Positions 9,458 through 19,446 of a stretch of 64,000 nt of DNA are shown here, in pieces; the stretch's first letter is position 1, and each line of letters opens with the position of its first letter. This stretch comes from Burkholderiaceae bacterium (GTDB lineage: Bacteria; Pseudomonadota; Gammaproteobacteria; Burkholderiales; Burkholderiaceae): positions 1 through 64,000 of the forward strand of contig CANGNV010000008.1 of NCBI GenBank assembly GCA_947455485.1, read 5' to 3'. Both the position numbers and the translations under genes were made by a program. Under the pieces are notes generated by a model. It worked only from the letters and a program-made list of their open reading frames with translations, was not told where the DNA came from and did not search any database.

Positions 9458-10522
9458 TCACTTAACGATCTGGGCTAATTTGCCACTCTTGTACAACTCA
9501 GCCATTTTTTCCAGAGGAATCGGCTTAATTTTGGATGCTTGACCTGAACTACCAAAAGCGTTGAAGCGCGCAATGCAAACTTTCTTAGCCGCTTCACGCG
9601 CAGGCTTGAGGTAATCGCGTGGATCAAACTTACTTGGATTCTCGAACATATAGCGACGGATAGCGCCAGTCATCGCCAAACGAATATCGGTATCAATATT
9701 GATCTTACGGACACCGTTCTTAATACCCTCTTGAATTTCTTCAACAGGTACACCGTAAGTTTCTTTCATATCGCCACCGAATTCACGAATCTCAGCAAGC
9801 AACTCTTGTGGAACACTCGATGAACCATGCATGACCAAGTGTGTATTTGGAATACGTGTGTGAATTTCTTTAATACGCTCAATTGCCAAGATATCGCCCG
9901 TAGGCTTCTTGGTAAATTTATAGGCGCCATGACTAGTGCCAATAGCGATTGCTAAAGCATCGCACTGAGTAGCTTTTACAAAGTCAGCCGCTTGCTCAAC
10001 ATCTGTCAATAACTGCTCGCGCGTCATCTTGCCGTCGGCACCATGACCATCTTCTTTATCGCCCTGCATCGTCTCCAATGAACCGAGAACACCTAACTCA
10101 GCTTCAACCGTAACCCCAATGGAGTGGGAGAATTTCACCACTTCTCTGGATACGTCGACGTTATATTCATAACTGGCAACGGTCTTGCCGTCAGCTTCTA
10201 AGGAGCCATCCATCATCACACTAGTAAAGCCACTCTTAATGGCAGCCATACAAACTGCTGGGCTTTGGCCATGGTCTTGATGCATCACAACTGGAATATG
10301 TGGGTATGCCTCAACCGCAGCTGAAATCAAATGACGTAAGAATGATTCGCCAGCATATTTGCGAGCACCAGCAGAAGCTTGCATGATCACTGGAGAATCT
10401 GCCTCATTAGCAGCCTCCATAATCGCCGTTACTTGCTCTAAATTGTTAACGTTAAACGCTGGCAAGCCATAGCCATTTTCAGCAGCGTGATCCAAGAGTT
10501 GTCGTAAAGATACTAAAGCCAT
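9458..10522 (-). CDS. fba: Class II fructose-bisphosphate aldolase
   Basis: This zinc enzyme splits fructose 1,6-bisphosphate into two triose phosphates, and works in reverse in gluconeogenesis. The 354 residues carry VVMHQDHGQ with zinc ligand H81 and catalytic D83, the SLE/GSLE region, the zinc-binding GTSHGAYKF, and [10 protein letters not shown]. The length and the Calvin-cycle-like (CbbA) form are typical of Burkholderiales. It follows pyk after 62 bases. Confidence 0.96.
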   Translation of the reverse strand: MALVSLRQLLDHAAENGYGLPAFNVNNLEQVTAIMEAANEADSPVIMQASAGARKYAGESFLRHLISAAVEAYPHIPVVMHQDHGQSPAVCMAAIKSGFTSVMMDGSLEADGKTVASYEYNVDVSREVVKFSHSIGVTVEAELGVLGSLETMQGDKEDGHGADGKMTREQLLTDVEQAADFVKATQCDALAIAIGTSHGAYKFTKKPTGDILAIERIKEIHTRIPNTHLVMHGSSSVPQELLAEIREFGGDMKETYGVPVEEIQEGIKNGVRKINIDTDIRLAMTGAIRRYMFENPSKFDPRDYLKPAREAAKKVCIARFNAFGSSGQASKIKPIPLEKMAELYKSGKLAQIVK

Positions 10523-10577
10523 GATGGTCTCTTAATTAAAAATGTTAGTAATAAATAATGTGAATCAATATTTTCAA

Positions 10578-10595
10578 AAGTGAATTACTTCACTT
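10578..10595 (-). terminator. Weak hairpin over the pyk stop codon
   Basis: AAGTGAA and TTCACTT pair across a four-base loop that covers the pyk stop codon. The following minus-strand bases TTTTGAAAAT are only mildly U-rich. It may slow transcription between pyk and fba rather than stop it. Confidence 0.3.
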
Positions 10596-12021
10596 GAATA
10601 ATCTTGAGTGAGTTCGTACCGCCAGGCTCACCCATAGGCTCACCTGATGTTAGGACTACTACGTCGCCCTTCTTCACTGCCCCCAACTTCTTCAGACAAT
10701 CCTCTACCTCTTGCAAGGCGGTATCCCGTTGCTTGGTGTAATCCAAACTAATAGGAAATACATTGCGATAAGTGCTCAAGGCACGCTGAGTTGCAATCTT
10801 TGAAGTTAAGGCAAAGATTGGCAAATGGATATTGTGACGACTCATCCAAACCGCAGTAGACCCTGAATCTGTCAAAGCAGCAATCGCATTAGCATTGAGA
10901 TGGTGAGCAGTAAAGAGCGCGCCCAAAGCAATCGTTTGATCAATACGTGAGAAGGTTTGATCCAAGAAATCCGTATCTAGTTTTACGCGATCTGACTTTT
11001 CTGCTTCAACACAAATCTCTGCCATCGCCTTGATAGTTTGTACTGGGTACATACCAGCAGCAGACTCTGCAGACAACATGACCGCATCCGTGCCATCTAG
11101 TACCGCATTGGCTACGTCACTCACCTCAGCGCGTGTAGGCACTGGAGCATTAATCATGGACTCCATCATTTGCGTCGCAGTGATCGTAAATTTGTCAGCC
11201 TCGAGCGCCAATCTAATCATGCGCTTTTGTAAAGCTGGGACAGCTGCGTTACCAACCTCAATCGCTAAGTCGCCACGCGCAACCATAATGCCGTCGCTCT
11301 CTGCAATGATGCTATTGAGCGCATCAGGCTCAATCGCTTCAGCACGCTCGACTTTTGCAATCGTGCGAACTTTACCAACACCATACTTTGCACTTGCAGC
11401 GTCTGCTAGCTTGCGGGCATAGGCCATGTCTGCACCATCTTTTGGAAAGCTAATCGCTAGAAAATCCACGCCCATAGCGATCGCCGCATCCAAATCAGCA
11501 ATATCTTTTTCTGTCAGGGCTGGAGCGGTCAAGCCTCCGCCAGCACGGTTAATGCCTTTGTTATTTGAGAGTGGGCCGCCCTGCTCTACCAGGGTAAATA
11601 TTTCTCCACCCTTCACACTCTCTACGCGCAATACAACTAAGCCGTCATTCAATAACAGGCGGTCGCCAGGTTTGACATCTTGCGGCAGTTCTTTGTAATC
11701 TAAGCCCACGCGCTCTTGATTGCCAAGCTCGCAAGCAACATCCAGGATAAATTGCGCACCCTCTTTTAAGAGAATTTTGCTCTCAACAAATTTACCCACG
11801 CGAATTTTTGGACCTTGTAGATCGGCCATGATGCCGACCTCTTTACCAACTTCCGCAGAAATACTGCGCACTAAATCGTGACGCGCTTTGTGGTCAGCAA
11901 CAGTGCCATGAGAAAAGTTCATTCGCACTACATCCACACCAGCACGAATCATCTCGCGCAATACTTCAGGCTTTTCTGATGCAGGCCCTAATGTGGCAAT
12001 GATCTTTGTTGCTCTCAACAT
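10585..12021 (-). CDS. pyk: Pyruvate kinase
   Basis: Pyruvate kinase transfers phosphate from phosphoenolpyruvate to ADP. The 478-residue protein has TKIIATLGPAS at the N-terminus, NFSHG, IAKVERAEA, the metal and substrate motif MVARGDLAIEVG, and TATQMMESMI, with the usual B-domain insert and C-terminal allosteric domain. It sits three bases after pgk, so lower glycolysis genes are co-transcribed. Confidence 0.97.
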   Translation of the reverse strand: MLRATKIIATLGPASEKPEVLREMIRAGVDVVRMNFSHGTVADHKARHDLVRSISAEVGKEVGIMADLQGPKIRVGKFVESKILLKEGAQFILDVACELGNQERVGLDYKELPQDVKPGDRLLLNDGLVVLRVESVKGGEIFTLVEQGGPLSNNKGINRAGGGLTAPALTEKDIADLDAAIAMGVDFLAISFPKDGADMAYARKLADAASAKYGVGKVRTIAKVERAEAIEPDALNSIIAESDGIMVARGDLAIEVGNAAVPALQKRMIRLALEADKFTITATQMMESMINAPVPTRAEVSDVANAVLDGTDAVMLSAESAAGMYPVQTIKAMAEICVEAEKSDRVKLDTDFLDQTFSRIDQTIALGALFTAHHLNANAIAALTDSGSTAVWMSRHNIHLPIFALTSKIATQRALSTYRNVFPISLDYTKQRDTALQEVEDCLKKLGAVKKGDVVVLTSGEPMGEPGGTNSLKIIQVK

Positions 12022-12023
12022 AT

Positions 12024-13235
12024 TTAGTCTTTCGCTCTTTCAGCCAATACTGCAAAGGCTGGCAAGGTCTTGCCTTCCAAGAACTCCAAAAAGGCGCCAC
12101 CGCCAGTAGAGATGTAATCCACTTGATTTTCAATACCGTACTTCGCAATTGCGGCTAAGGTATCACCGCCACCTGCAATCGAAAACGCTGGTGAATGGGC
12201 AATTGCTGCAGCCAACATTTTGGTCCCACCACCAAACTGGTCAATCTCAAAAACGCCTAATGGGCCATTCCAAACAATCGTGCCGGCATGTGCCAACATG
12301 ATCGACAGACGAGCAGCAGTTTTAGGGCCGATATCCAAAATCATGTCGTCTTCTGCTACCTGATCTGCGGGCACTCGATTCGCACGTGCCAGTGGTGAGA
12401 GCTCATTCGCAACTACGACATCCTCAGGAATAGGAACATGCGCACCGCGCTTCTCCATAATCTCCATGATTTCTCGAGCTTCATCAACCAAGTCTGGCTC
12501 TGCCAATGACTTACCGATTGGCAAACCCTTGGCCAACATAAAAGTGTTTGCAATACCGCCGCCAACAATCAGCTCATCTACCTTATCAGCCAAAGCTTTA
12601 AGAATGGTGAGCTTAGAAGAAACTTTAGAGCCTGCCACAATCGCCACCAATGGGCGCTTCGGACTTGCTAAAGCGCGACTCAATGCATCTAACTCTGCAG
12701 CCATTAAGGGGCCAGCACAAGCAATTGGCGCAAATTTTGCTACGCCATGGGTAGTCGCCTCAGCACGATGAGCCGTACCAAAAGCATCATTGACATAGAC
12801 ATCACACAAAGCGGCAATCTTCTTTGCCAACTCGTCATTATTCTTTTTCTCACCCACATTCAGGCGACAGTTCTCCAGCAATACCAACTCGCCTGGATTG
12901 ACCTCAAAACCACCATCCACCCAATCACTAATTAAAGGGACTTTGCGATTTAAGAGCGTAGCAATTCGATCGGCTACCGGAGCCAAACTATCTTCAGGCT
13001 TAAATTCACCCTCAGTTGGACGACCCAAGTGCGAGGTGACCATGACCGCTGCACCAGCATCCAAACACATTTGTACTGCTGGCATGGAAGCTCTAATCCG
13101 CGTGTCTTCAGTGATATTGCCCATATCATCTTGAGGAACATTGAGGTCGGCACGGATTAAAACCCGTTTTCCCTTGAGAAGACCTGCTGCAGCTAGTTCA
13201 CTTAGTCGTTTTACTTTAAAGAGAGTTTCCGGCAT
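12024..13235 (-). CDS. pgk: Phosphoglycerate kinase
   Basis: Pgk moves phosphate from 1,3-bisphosphoglycerate to ADP. The protein shows [17 protein letters not shown], the hinge motif GPLGVFE and the nucleotide-binding GGGDTLAA. I place the start at ATG 13235, giving a protein beginning MPETLFKV. An in-frame TTG four codons upstream (13247) is possible but has no better ribosome site; neither start has a clear one. It is the first gene of the minus-strand run down to sua5. Confidence 0.96.
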   Translation of the reverse strand: MPETLFKVKRLSELAAAGLLKGKRVLIRADLNVPQDDMGNITEDTRIRASMPAVQMCLDAGAAVMVTSHLGRPTEGEFKPEDSLAPVADRIATLLNRKVPLISDWVDGGFEVNPGELVLLENCRLNVGEKKNNDELAKKIAALCDVYVNDAFGTAHRAEATTHGVAKFAPIACAGPLMAAELDALSRALASPKRPLVAIVAGSKVSSKLTILKALADKVDELIVGGGIANTFMLAKGLPIGKSLAEPDLVDEAREIMEIMEKRGAHVPIPEDVVVANELSPLARANRVPADQVAEDDMILDIGPKTAARLSIMLAHAGTIVWNGPLGVFEIDQFGGGTKMLAAAIAHSPAFSIAGGGDTLAAIAKYGIENQVDYISTGGGAFLEFLEGKTLPAFAVLAERAKD

Positions 13236-13446
13236 GAGAATAGGCAAATTTAGTGGTTTATCGGGAATGCTCCATTCTAAATCGTCTGGGCTTTAGACCC
13301 CAAAGGAATTGGACTACCCCGCCACGCTCCCTGCTCTACAATAAAGGCTGAGACGTATTTCAGGCCTAGGGGCTCCCTAGTAGCCTGGCACCCTGTTTTA
13401 CCAAATTGAATCACCCTATTTATTACATATTTAAAAGGTAGAGAAA

Positions 13447-14370
13447 ATGTCGATGTCCGACCGCGATGGCTTTATTTGGTCCGATGGGAAGCTCGTTCCC
13501 TGGCGTGAGGCCAATGTTCATGTGCTAACCCACAGTCTCCACTACGGAATGGGTGTATTTGAAGGCATTCGCGCCTACAAAACCCCCCAAGGCACCGCCA
13601 TTTTCCGCCTCCCAGAGCACGTTAAGCGCTTATTCAACGGAACCAAGATTTTCCAGATGAATATGCCTTGGACTCCTGAACAGATCAGTAGCGGCATTAT
13701 TGAGGTAGTTAATAGCAATAAGCTGGAAGCTTGCTATATCCGCCCGATTATCTTTATTGGCTCCCAAAAGCTGGGTATCTCACCAAAAGGCAACAGTATC
13801 CACACGGCAATCGCAGCCTGGGAATGGGGTGCTTATTTGGGTGAAGACGGCCTGAACAAGGGTATCCGCGTTAAAACCTCCTCGTTTACCCGCCACTTTG
13901 TGAACTCCTCACTGGTGCGCGCTAAGGCCTCTGGTTACTACATCAACTCCATTTTGGCCAACCAAGAAGTAACGGCTAATGGCTACGATGAAGCACTCCT
14001 GCTGGATACAGAAGGTTATGTATCTGAAGGTTCTGGCGAAAATATCTTTATCGTTAATAACGGCATTATTTACACGCCTGATCTCGCCTCTTGTTTAGAC
14101 GGCATCACCCGTAACTCCATCATGCAAATTGCTAAAGACCTTGGCTATGAGTTGCGTGAGAAGCGCATTACTCGTGATGAAGTGTATTCAGCTGATGAAG
14201 CCTTCTTTACGGGCACTGCCGCTGAAGTAACACCAATTCGTGAATTGGATGATCGCACTATTGGTGACGGTAAGCGTGGTCCAATTACCGAGAAAATCCA
14301 GAAGACCTATTTTGATGCGGTCTACGGCAGAAGCGATAAATACAAATCTTGGTTAACTTACGTTAAGTAA
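13447..14370 (+). CDS. ilvE: Branched-chain amino acid aminotransferase
   Basis: IlvE swaps the amino group between glutamate and the keto acids of leucine, isoleucine and valine using PLP. The 307-residue fold-type IV protein has HYGMGVFEGIRAY near the N-terminus, the PLP lysine in RAKASGYYIN, EGSGENIF and the late FFTGTAAEVTPI segment. AAAAGGTAGAG supplies a ribosome site. The roughly 200-base gap from pgk contains TACAAT at 13337-13342 as a possible -10, without a good -35. Confidence 0.97.
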   Translation: MSMSDRDGFIWSDGKLVPWREANVHVLTHSLHYGMGVFEGIRAYKTPQGTAIFRLPEHVKRLFNGTKIFQMNMPWTPEQISSGIIEVVNSNKLEACYIRPIIFIGSQKLGISPKGNSIHTAIAAWEWGAYLGEDGLNKGIRVKTSSFTRHFVNSSLVRAKASGYYINSILANQEVTANGYDEALLLDTEGYVSEGSGENIFIVNNGIIYTPDLASCLDGITRNSIMQIAKDLGYELREKRITRDEVYSADEAFFTGTAAEVTPIRELDDRTIGDGKRGPITEKIQKTYFDAVYGRSDKYKSWLTYVK

Positions 14371-14384
14371 TAGGAAATCAGAGA

Positions 14385-14576
14385 ATGAGTGAAGCTCAAG
14401 TTGTAATGGTGAATGGCAATACCGATTTGCCTTTGCATTGCCCAACCAATAAAACCCCTAGCTGGAATTCACACCCACGTGTATTCCTAGATGTTGCTAA
14501 AACGGGTGAAGCAAAGTGTCCTTATTGTGGCACTGAGTACAAACTCATTCCTGGTACCGAGCCCCACGGGCACTAA
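14385..14576 (+). CDS. Small zinc-finger (CHCC-type) protein
   Basis: This 63-residue protein carries the zf-CHCC pattern: a cysteine in LHCPTN, a histidine in NSHPRVFL, then CPYC in the segment AKCPYCGTEYKL. Relatives include a zinc-binding mitochondrial complex I subunit (NDUFS6) and small bacterial proteins of unknown role. It starts 14 bases after ilvE and is probably co-transcribed. Function is not established. Confidence 0.85.
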   Translation: MSEAQVVMVNGNTDLPLHCPTNKTPSWNSHPRVFLDVAKTGEAKCPYCGTEYKLIPGTEPHGH

Positions 14577-14582
14577 ATCCAT

Positions 14583-14605
14583 CAGCACCCTACAGCGGGG
14601 TGCTG
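14583..14605 (+). terminator. Hairpin between zinc-finger gene and waaF
   Basis: CAGCACCC (14583-14590) and GGGTGCTG (14598-14605) form an eight-base stem with a seven-base loop, just after the zinc-finger stop codon. No U-run follows, so it may be a weak terminator, an attenuator or an RNA-stability element ahead of waaF. Confidence 0.4.
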
Positions 14606-14621
14606 TATCGGGATACCTCAT

Positions 14622-15659
14622 ATGAATCGTATTCTGATCATTGCCCCTAATTGGATTGGCGATGCCGTCATGTCCCAGCCCTTGCTGGCGACTCTTAAAG
14701 TAATTTACCCACAGTCTCACATTGATGTTTTAGCAAGCCCTTGGGTTGCACCCATTTATCGCGCTTGCACAGAAGTTCATCAAGTCATTGAAGCTCGCAT
14801 GGAGCACAAGCAATTGCAATGGGGCTTACGCAGGCAACTTGCAAAGCAACTGGAATTAAATCAATACGACGCCTGCTTTGTTCTGCCTAACAGCTTAAAG
14901 TCTGCTCTCATCCCTTGGCTTGCTAATATTCCGCTACGTATTGGTTATCGCGGTGAGATGCGCTTTGGATTAATCAATCTCTCCTTAGATAATCCGAGCA
15001 AAACCAATCGTCCACCAATGGCCAATCATTACCTTGCTCTTTGCAATGTAATAAGTCATTCGAAAGAGATTGATACCGACCAATCAGCAGATCCTCAACT
15101 CAACATCTCACCCCTAGCCAAGCAGTCTGTAAGCAATAAGTTACAAACAGCAGAAATCAAGGACCAGTCAATCTATGTGCTTTGCCCAGGCGCAGAGTAC
15201 GGAGCAACAAAACGCTGGCCTACCGAGCACTTTGCCACTCTTGCGCAGCAGCTAATCGCCAATGAAGTAGATGCTCGCATCATTCTTCTAGGCAGCAAGG
15301 GCGATTACGCTTTGGGTGAGAGCATTAGGGCTCAAGCCAATAACGACTCAAAAATATATAACTGGTGTGGCGATACCTCACTCGATGAAGCGATTGCACT
15401 CATCGACATGAGTAAAGCCCTAGTAAGCAATGACTCTGGCTTAATGCATATTGGTGCCGCATTAAAAGTGCCGCAAGTAGCGATCTTTGGCTCAAGCGAT
15501 CCGCACCATACGCCCCCGCTATCTGATAAAGCTCAAGTCATTTGGTTGAACTTGCCGTGTAGCCCTTGCCATAAAAGACAGTGCCCACTTGGGCACCTTA
15601 AGTGTCTAAAAGACATCTCGCCTGAGAATGTATTTGAAACTATTCAGAACCTTCATTAA
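14622..15659 (+). CDS. waaF: Lipopolysaccharide heptosyltransferase II
   Basis: WaaF adds the second heptose to the LPS inner core using ADP-heptose, on the cytoplasmic side of the inner membrane. The 345-residue glycosyltransferase family 9 protein shows APNWIGDAVMSQPLL at the start, CPGAEYGATKRWP in the donor-binding part, and SNDSGLMHIGAALKVPQVAIFGSS, the usual ADP-heptose signature. C-terminal SPCHKRQCPLGHLKCL is also typical. gmhB, which makes part of its donor, is elsewhere in the window (46438-47010). Confidence 0.95.
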   Translation: MNRILIIAPNWIGDAVMSQPLLATLKVIYPQSHIDVLASPWVAPIYRACTEVHQVIEARMEHKQLQWGLRRQLAKQLELNQYDACFVLPNSLKSALIPWLANIPLRIGYRGEMRFGLINLSLDNPSKTNRPPMANHYLALCNVISHSKEIDTDQSADPQLNISPLAKQSVSNKLQTAEIKDQSIYVLCPGAEYGATKRWPTEHFATLAQQLIANEVDARIILLGSKGDYALGESIRAQANNDSKIYNWCGDTSLDEAIALIDMSKALVSNDSGLMHIGAALKVPQVAIFGSSDPHHTPPLSDKAQVIWLNLPCSPCHKRQCPLGHLKCLKDISPENVFETIQNLH

Positions 15660-15694
15660 GCTCACACCAACTTAAGCCCCCTAGAAAGTAAGCC

Positions 15695-16129
15695 ATGTCA
15701 AAACTAGCCAGACTTTTTCATAATGCCGATGAAGTGGTGGATGCCTGGCGTGACGCTTTAAAGCATCGTGATGTCAAAGGTGCTTTGGCGATCTGGCTAG
15801 ATGATGACTCGATTACTTGCGTGCTGCCAGAAGGTCAGCGTCTTAGCGGTCACGCAGAAATTCGTGAAGGTTTAGAGCGCTTACTTGCAAAGCAAGCACT
15901 CTTTCTTGAGCCGATTGCGTGCATTAGTCATTCTGTTTTGGGTGCTGCGGTATACGACACTACTGAGGCAGTACATCTACGTGCCGATCAAATTGAGGCC
16001 GAGTTCTTTCTCAACATAACCTTGGTGCTCTTGCAAGATAGTCAAGGCTGGCGCATTGCCCACCTACACGCAAGTCATTCAACTGAAGAGGCTTTTGATG
16101 CGCCCTCTACACCACATGGATTGCATTAA
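15695..16129 (+). CDS. NTF2-like (SnoaL/DUF4440-type) protein
   Basis: The 144-residue protein has a cone-shaped NTF2-like fold signature: helices around VVDAWRDALKHRDVKGALAI, then WLDDDSITCVLPEG and RLSGHAEIREGLERLL, ending with strands FFLNITLVLLQDSQGWRIAHLHAS. Members of this superfamily range from isomerases to plain binding proteins, so no reaction can be assigned. It lies between waaF and a conserved orphan on the same strand. Confidence 0.75.
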   Translation: MSKLARLFHNADEVVDAWRDALKHRDVKGALAIWLDDDSITCVLPEGQRLSGHAEIREGLERLLAKQALFLEPIACISHSVLGAAVYDTTEAVHLRADQIEAEFFLNITLVLLQDSQGWRIAHLHASHSTEEAFDAPSTPHGLH

Positions 16130-16157
16130 TTACTAATGCTAAAAAGGTTGCCATCTC

Positions 16158-16772
16158 ATGGATGAGCAAGTACTGCGTTCTCTAATTAAATGGCCAAATG
16201 TTCCACACTGCTTTGGCTGGCTTGCATTAGACCGTCGGGGTCAATGGCGCATGCGAGATGAGTTCGCACAAGCTAATCAATTGGCTGGGAGCGTTATTCA
16301 GCATGCAGCTCTCAATGAATTCATTTCCAGAAATTACGCATGTGATTCTTTGGGCAGATATTTTTTTCAGAATGGGCCTCAAAGGGTTTTCATCACACTA
16401 GATGCTACGCCATGGATCGCCAGAATCATTCCAAGTGAAAACGGCCCTCAACTATTAACACAATGCGGCACAGAATTTAAACCGCAGGGAGCTCTGAGCG
16501 ATGAAAAAGGCAATATCTATATCACTGGATTGATTGCGCAATCACTCTCCGATCAAATCGGTGGCACTGCTTTTACTAAAACAGAATTGCTATCAGTTGC
16601 GCTACTACATGATCATGATTTAGACCCGTTTTCGAATCAGTCAAAGGTGATAGAAGACGCCTGCAGTTTTAGAGGTTCTTGGCAATGGGATGGCAAGGAT
16701 TTGCCAATTGAACCCATTCATTCAGCAGAACTTAGTGAACGATTTCATTTCGTTCAAACGCCAAGCAACTAA
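16158..16772 (+). CDS. Conserved protein of unknown function
   Basis: The 204-residue soluble protein has no signal peptide or membrane helix. The N-terminus (WPNVPHCFGWLALDRRGQWRM) and the block RYFFQNGPQRVFITLD look like those of a conserved betaproteobacterial family of unknown function; I cannot give the DUF number with certainty. Its stop codon abuts the stop codon of the convergent M48 protease gene without a single base between them. Confidence 0.7.
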   Translation: MDEQVLRSLIKWPNVPHCFGWLALDRRGQWRMRDEFAQANQLAGSVIQHAALNEFISRNYACDSLGRYFFQNGPQRVFITLDATPWIARIIPSENGPQLLTQCGTEFKPQGALSDEKGNIYITGLIAQSLSDQIGGTAFTKTELLSVALLHDHDLDPFSNQSKVIEDACSFRGSWQWDGKDLPIEPIHSAELSERFHFVQTPSN

Positions 16773-18491
16773 TTAGCTCGGCATATTTTTGCCCTGCTCC
16801 TTCAGCTCTTCTCGATATTGTTTTTGCATTTCACGAAGGCGGGCATCAATGCTGGAAGCCTGATAAAAATCAGCACCACCCGAAGACCTAGCAATCTTGA
16901 GCTGCTCAATGGCTGAAGGCCATGCACCCTCAAGTGCATATTTTTCTCCAAGAGCGTAATGGCGCATCGGCACATTCTTTGCTTGGTCATACGCATTAGA
17001 AAGCATGGTCCACCAAACTACCTCGTTAGGCTGCAACCTTGTGCGCGCCTTTAACCAAGTAATGGCGTCATTGGTGCGACCAAGTTTGAGATAGGCATTC
17101 ATCATTGCCGCTCCAGCAGCATAGGATTGGGGATAAGCCTTTAAAGTGGTCTGGGCAATTTGCAAGGCCTCATCACCCTTGCCTCTAGCTAACGCCAACT
17201 CTGATGCAGTAATGTCTAGGGAGAGACTTTGCCGCTGAATAGGCGATCCTGGTGCGCTAGCACTGTTAGCCAAATTACGTGCTTGCTGAAGATAACCGCT
17301 AGCCTGATCGAACTTACCTTGTTTTTGAGCAACCAAGGCAAGCCCATAAAAGCCTTCCATCTGCTTTCCGGGAGATGACTGCTTACTCAAACCCTCAAAG
17401 GTATTTTTTAAGTCATACATCTGACTAGAATTTCCAGACTGCTCCATGCGAGCACGTGCTTTTATGAAATAAAACTCTACAGATGTAGGCACATTTCTGC
17501 TGGCAATGTTACGAGCGCGATCTTGCATATCCGCAATACGATCGGTGGTTAATGGGTGGGTACGTACATAGGATGGAACGCCGCTATCCATAATCCCTGT
17601 AGCCTTTTGTAGGCGCTGGAAAAAACCTGGTGCGCCATTGACGTCGTAGCCACTCGCCGCCAGAATCTGAAAGCCAATTCGATCAGCCTCGCGCTCAGCA
17701 TCTCTTGAGTAGGAGAGCTGGTTATTCACAGCCAGCGCCTGACCACCCTGCATTAGGCCAGAGGCGGCACCTGGATTACGGGATGCCGCTAACGCGCCCA
17801 ACACCATACCAGCTAAAGCGATCATCATATTGGTGGTTTGCTTGTCCATCTGACGCGCTAGATGCCGCTGCAAAACGTGTCCAGTCTCATGCCCCATGAC
17901 CGAAGCAACTTCAGAGTCTGTTTCAGCGCTAACCAACAACCCCGTATTAAATCCAATAAATCCACCCGGCAATGCAAACGCATTAATGCTGCTGTCTTTA
18001 ACGGCAAACACCTCAAAGTTATAGGCTCCACTGCCCTGCTCATCAGCTCCACCCAGCTGCAGACGTTTTGCTGCTTGCAATAAGCGTCGCTCCATTTGAT
18101 TTAAAAAATCATAGATTGGTAAATCATTTGAATAATCTGTATCTGGACGAATCTGACGCATGATCATCTCGCCATACTTTTTCTCATCCATGCGACTTAA
18201 GCTATCACCACCAGGATCACCCATATCAGGCAGAACAAAGGCTCCTTGAGTCTGAGGTGTATTGCGAGAGGGTAGATTCGAAGAGCGAGCATCTGGTGAC
18301 TGAACTGCCCTACCTAAATTTTGCAAAGCAGCTGACTCACCTTGCACAGATACATCACCCGTTGCTGATGAGGGCGTCGGTCCAGCCGCATACACGAGGC
18401 CAGCACTTGGACAAGCCAAGGCCAGAATCAGCTGTCCAGCCAAAATTCGTCTAAATAACGATGATTTTTGTGATGTCTTTATGACTTGCAT
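16773..18491 (-). CDS. M48 metalloprotease with TPR repeats (BepA/YfgC-like)
   Basis: By family this periplasmic zinc protease oversees outer-membrane protein assembly, including LptD. The 572 residues start with a signal peptide (hydrophobic near 17-35). The zinc motif is H201-E-T-G-H205, with the third ligand expected in [13 protein letters not shown]-like helical repeats fill the C-terminal half (for example [20 protein letters not shown]). lptD and surA lie elsewhere in this window. It diverges from moaC with only 23 bases between start codons, so the two promoters must overlap each other's genes. Confidence 0.9.
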   Translation of the reverse strand: MQVIKTSQKSSLFRRILAGQLILALACPSAGLVYAAGPTPSSATGDVSVQGESAALQNLGRAVQSPDARSSNLPSRNTPQTQGAFVLPDMGDPGGDSLSRMDEKKYGEMIMRQIRPDTDYSNDLPIYDFLNQMERRLLQAAKRLQLGGADEQGSGAYNFEVFAVKDSSINAFALPGGFIGFNTGLLVSAETDSEVASVMGHETGHVLQRHLARQMDKQTTNMMIALAGMVLGALAASRNPGAASGLMQGGQALAVNNQLSYSRDAEREADRIGFQILAASGYDVNGAPGFFQRLQKATGIMDSGVPSYVRTHPLTTDRIADMQDRARNIASRNVPTSVEFYFIKARARMEQSGNSSQMYDLKNTFEGLSKQSSPGKQMEGFYGLALVAQKQGKFDQASGYLQQARNLANSASAPGSPIQRQSLSLDITASELALARGKGDEALQIAQTTLKAYPQSYAAGAAMMNAYLKLGRTNDAITWLKARTRLQPNEVVWWTMLSNAYDQAKNVPMRHYALGEKYALEGAWPSAIEQLKIARSSGGADFYQASSIDARLREMQKQYREELKEQGKNMPS

Positions 18492-18514
18492 CCCTATATG
18501 GTAAAACTTATCCC

Positions 18515-18991
18515 ATGAACAAACTAACTCATTTTGATGCCAGCGGGCAAGCCCATATGGTCAATGTTGGAGATAAGCCCAATACCCATCGGATTGCCGT
18601 CGCCACAGGCAAAATCACCATGCTGCCAGACACCTTCAGTATGATCGAAGCAGGCACCCACAAAAAAGGGGATGTTTTAGGTATCGCCCGAATTGCAGGC
18701 ATTCAGGCATCCAAAAAGACATCAGACTTAATCCCCCTCTGTCACCCACTCGCTCTGACGCACGTCAGCCTGGAGTTTGCCCTCAATAAAGAAACTAGCA
18801 GCATTACCTGCCAAGTTAGAGCCGAAACCACTGGCCCTACTGGCGTAGAGATGGAAGCGCTTACTGCAGTCCAAGTTGCCCTTCTGACAATCTACGATAT
18901 GGCAAAAGCTGTTGACCGAGGCATGGTGATGAGTGATGTCCATCTACTCGAGAAGAGTGGCGGCAAGTCTGGGGAGTGGAAGTTAAGCTAA
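18515..18991 (+). CDS. moaC: Cyclic pyranopterin monophosphate synthase
   Basis: MoaC rearranges the MoaA product to cyclic pyranopterin monophosphate for molybdenum cofactor. The 158-residue protein has [12 protein letters not shown], the VEMEALTAV block, and [10 protein letters not shown], then KSGGKSG near the C-terminus. The length is typical. The ribosome site is weak (the bases before ATG are TTATCCC), and the gap to the divergent protease gene is tiny. Confidence 0.96.
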   Translation: MNKLTHFDASGQAHMVNVGDKPNTHRIAVATGKITMLPDTFSMIEAGTHKKGDVLGIARIAGIQASKKTSDLIPLCHPLALTHVSLEFALNKETSSITCQVRAETTGPTGVEMEALTAVQVALLTIYDMAKAVDRGMVMSDVHLLEKSGGKSGEWKLS

Positions 18992-19009
18992 TTACCCCAA
19001 TCAATACAG

Positions 19010-19351
19010 CTAATCTTTCACAATAAAAGAGTACAGAACACAGAGAGCTGCAGCAGCTGCCCCCGTGATAATCGCTTCTGCTGAAATTGAGGCTGGATGA
19101 GCAATAAAATCTGAAGCGGCAGTAGCAATCCCAGTCAAAGCTCCTGTGACATAGCGATTATGGAGCCACTTTTTAGTTTCTATGAAGGATAGTAGAACCA
19201 ATACAGCTCCAGTCATAGCGCCCGTTCTCAGCGCAGTCTCCCAATGAGCCAGAGTGATGGCACTAAGATCTCCATGCACCATTACCAATAAGCAAGCGGG
19301 GGTTGCCTCGGAAACACGACGGAAAAATATGATGGCTTTTTCTTGTATCAC
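19010..19351 (-). CDS. Small membrane protein of unknown function
   Basis: The 113 residues contain about three hydrophobic segments (near 41-60, 68-85 and 90-109). GTG at 19351 is a credible start because AAAGG lies six to seven bases upstream. I do not recognise a family. It lies downstream of the pilin gene on the same strand, with a hairpin between. In related genomes this position often holds a pilin O-glycosyltransferase, but this protein is far too small for that. Confidence 0.55.
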   Translation of the reverse strand: MIQEKAIIFFRRVSEATPACLLVMVHGDLSAITLAHWETALRTGAMTGAVLVLLSFIETKKWLHNRYVTGALTGIATAASDFIAHPASISAEAIITGAAAAALCVLYSFIVKD

Positions 19352-19388
19352 TATCGACCTTTCGACTCAAAGAATACAAAGCCATATT

Positions 19389-19409
19389 AATCCACAGGCC
19401 CAGTGGATT
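19389..19409 (-). terminator. Hairpin downstream of pilin gene
   Basis: AATCCAC and GTGGATT form a seven-base stem with a seven-base loop between the pilin stop and the small membrane protein gene. The U-tract is poor (AATATGGC on the minus strand), so it may be a partial terminator limiting read-through. Confidence 0.4.
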
Positions 19410-19446
19410 ACCAGCATATCCAAGTCTGCCCCGCCTCTCTTACATC

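Noticed and set aside
11030-11698. Plus-strand open frames opposite pyk
   Set aside because: Long low-complexity serine/alanine frames opposite a conserved enzyme are shadows of its codon bias.
13236-13247. TTG start for pgk
   Set aside because: The ATG four codons later matches the usual Pgk N-terminus and there is no ribosome site favouring TTG.
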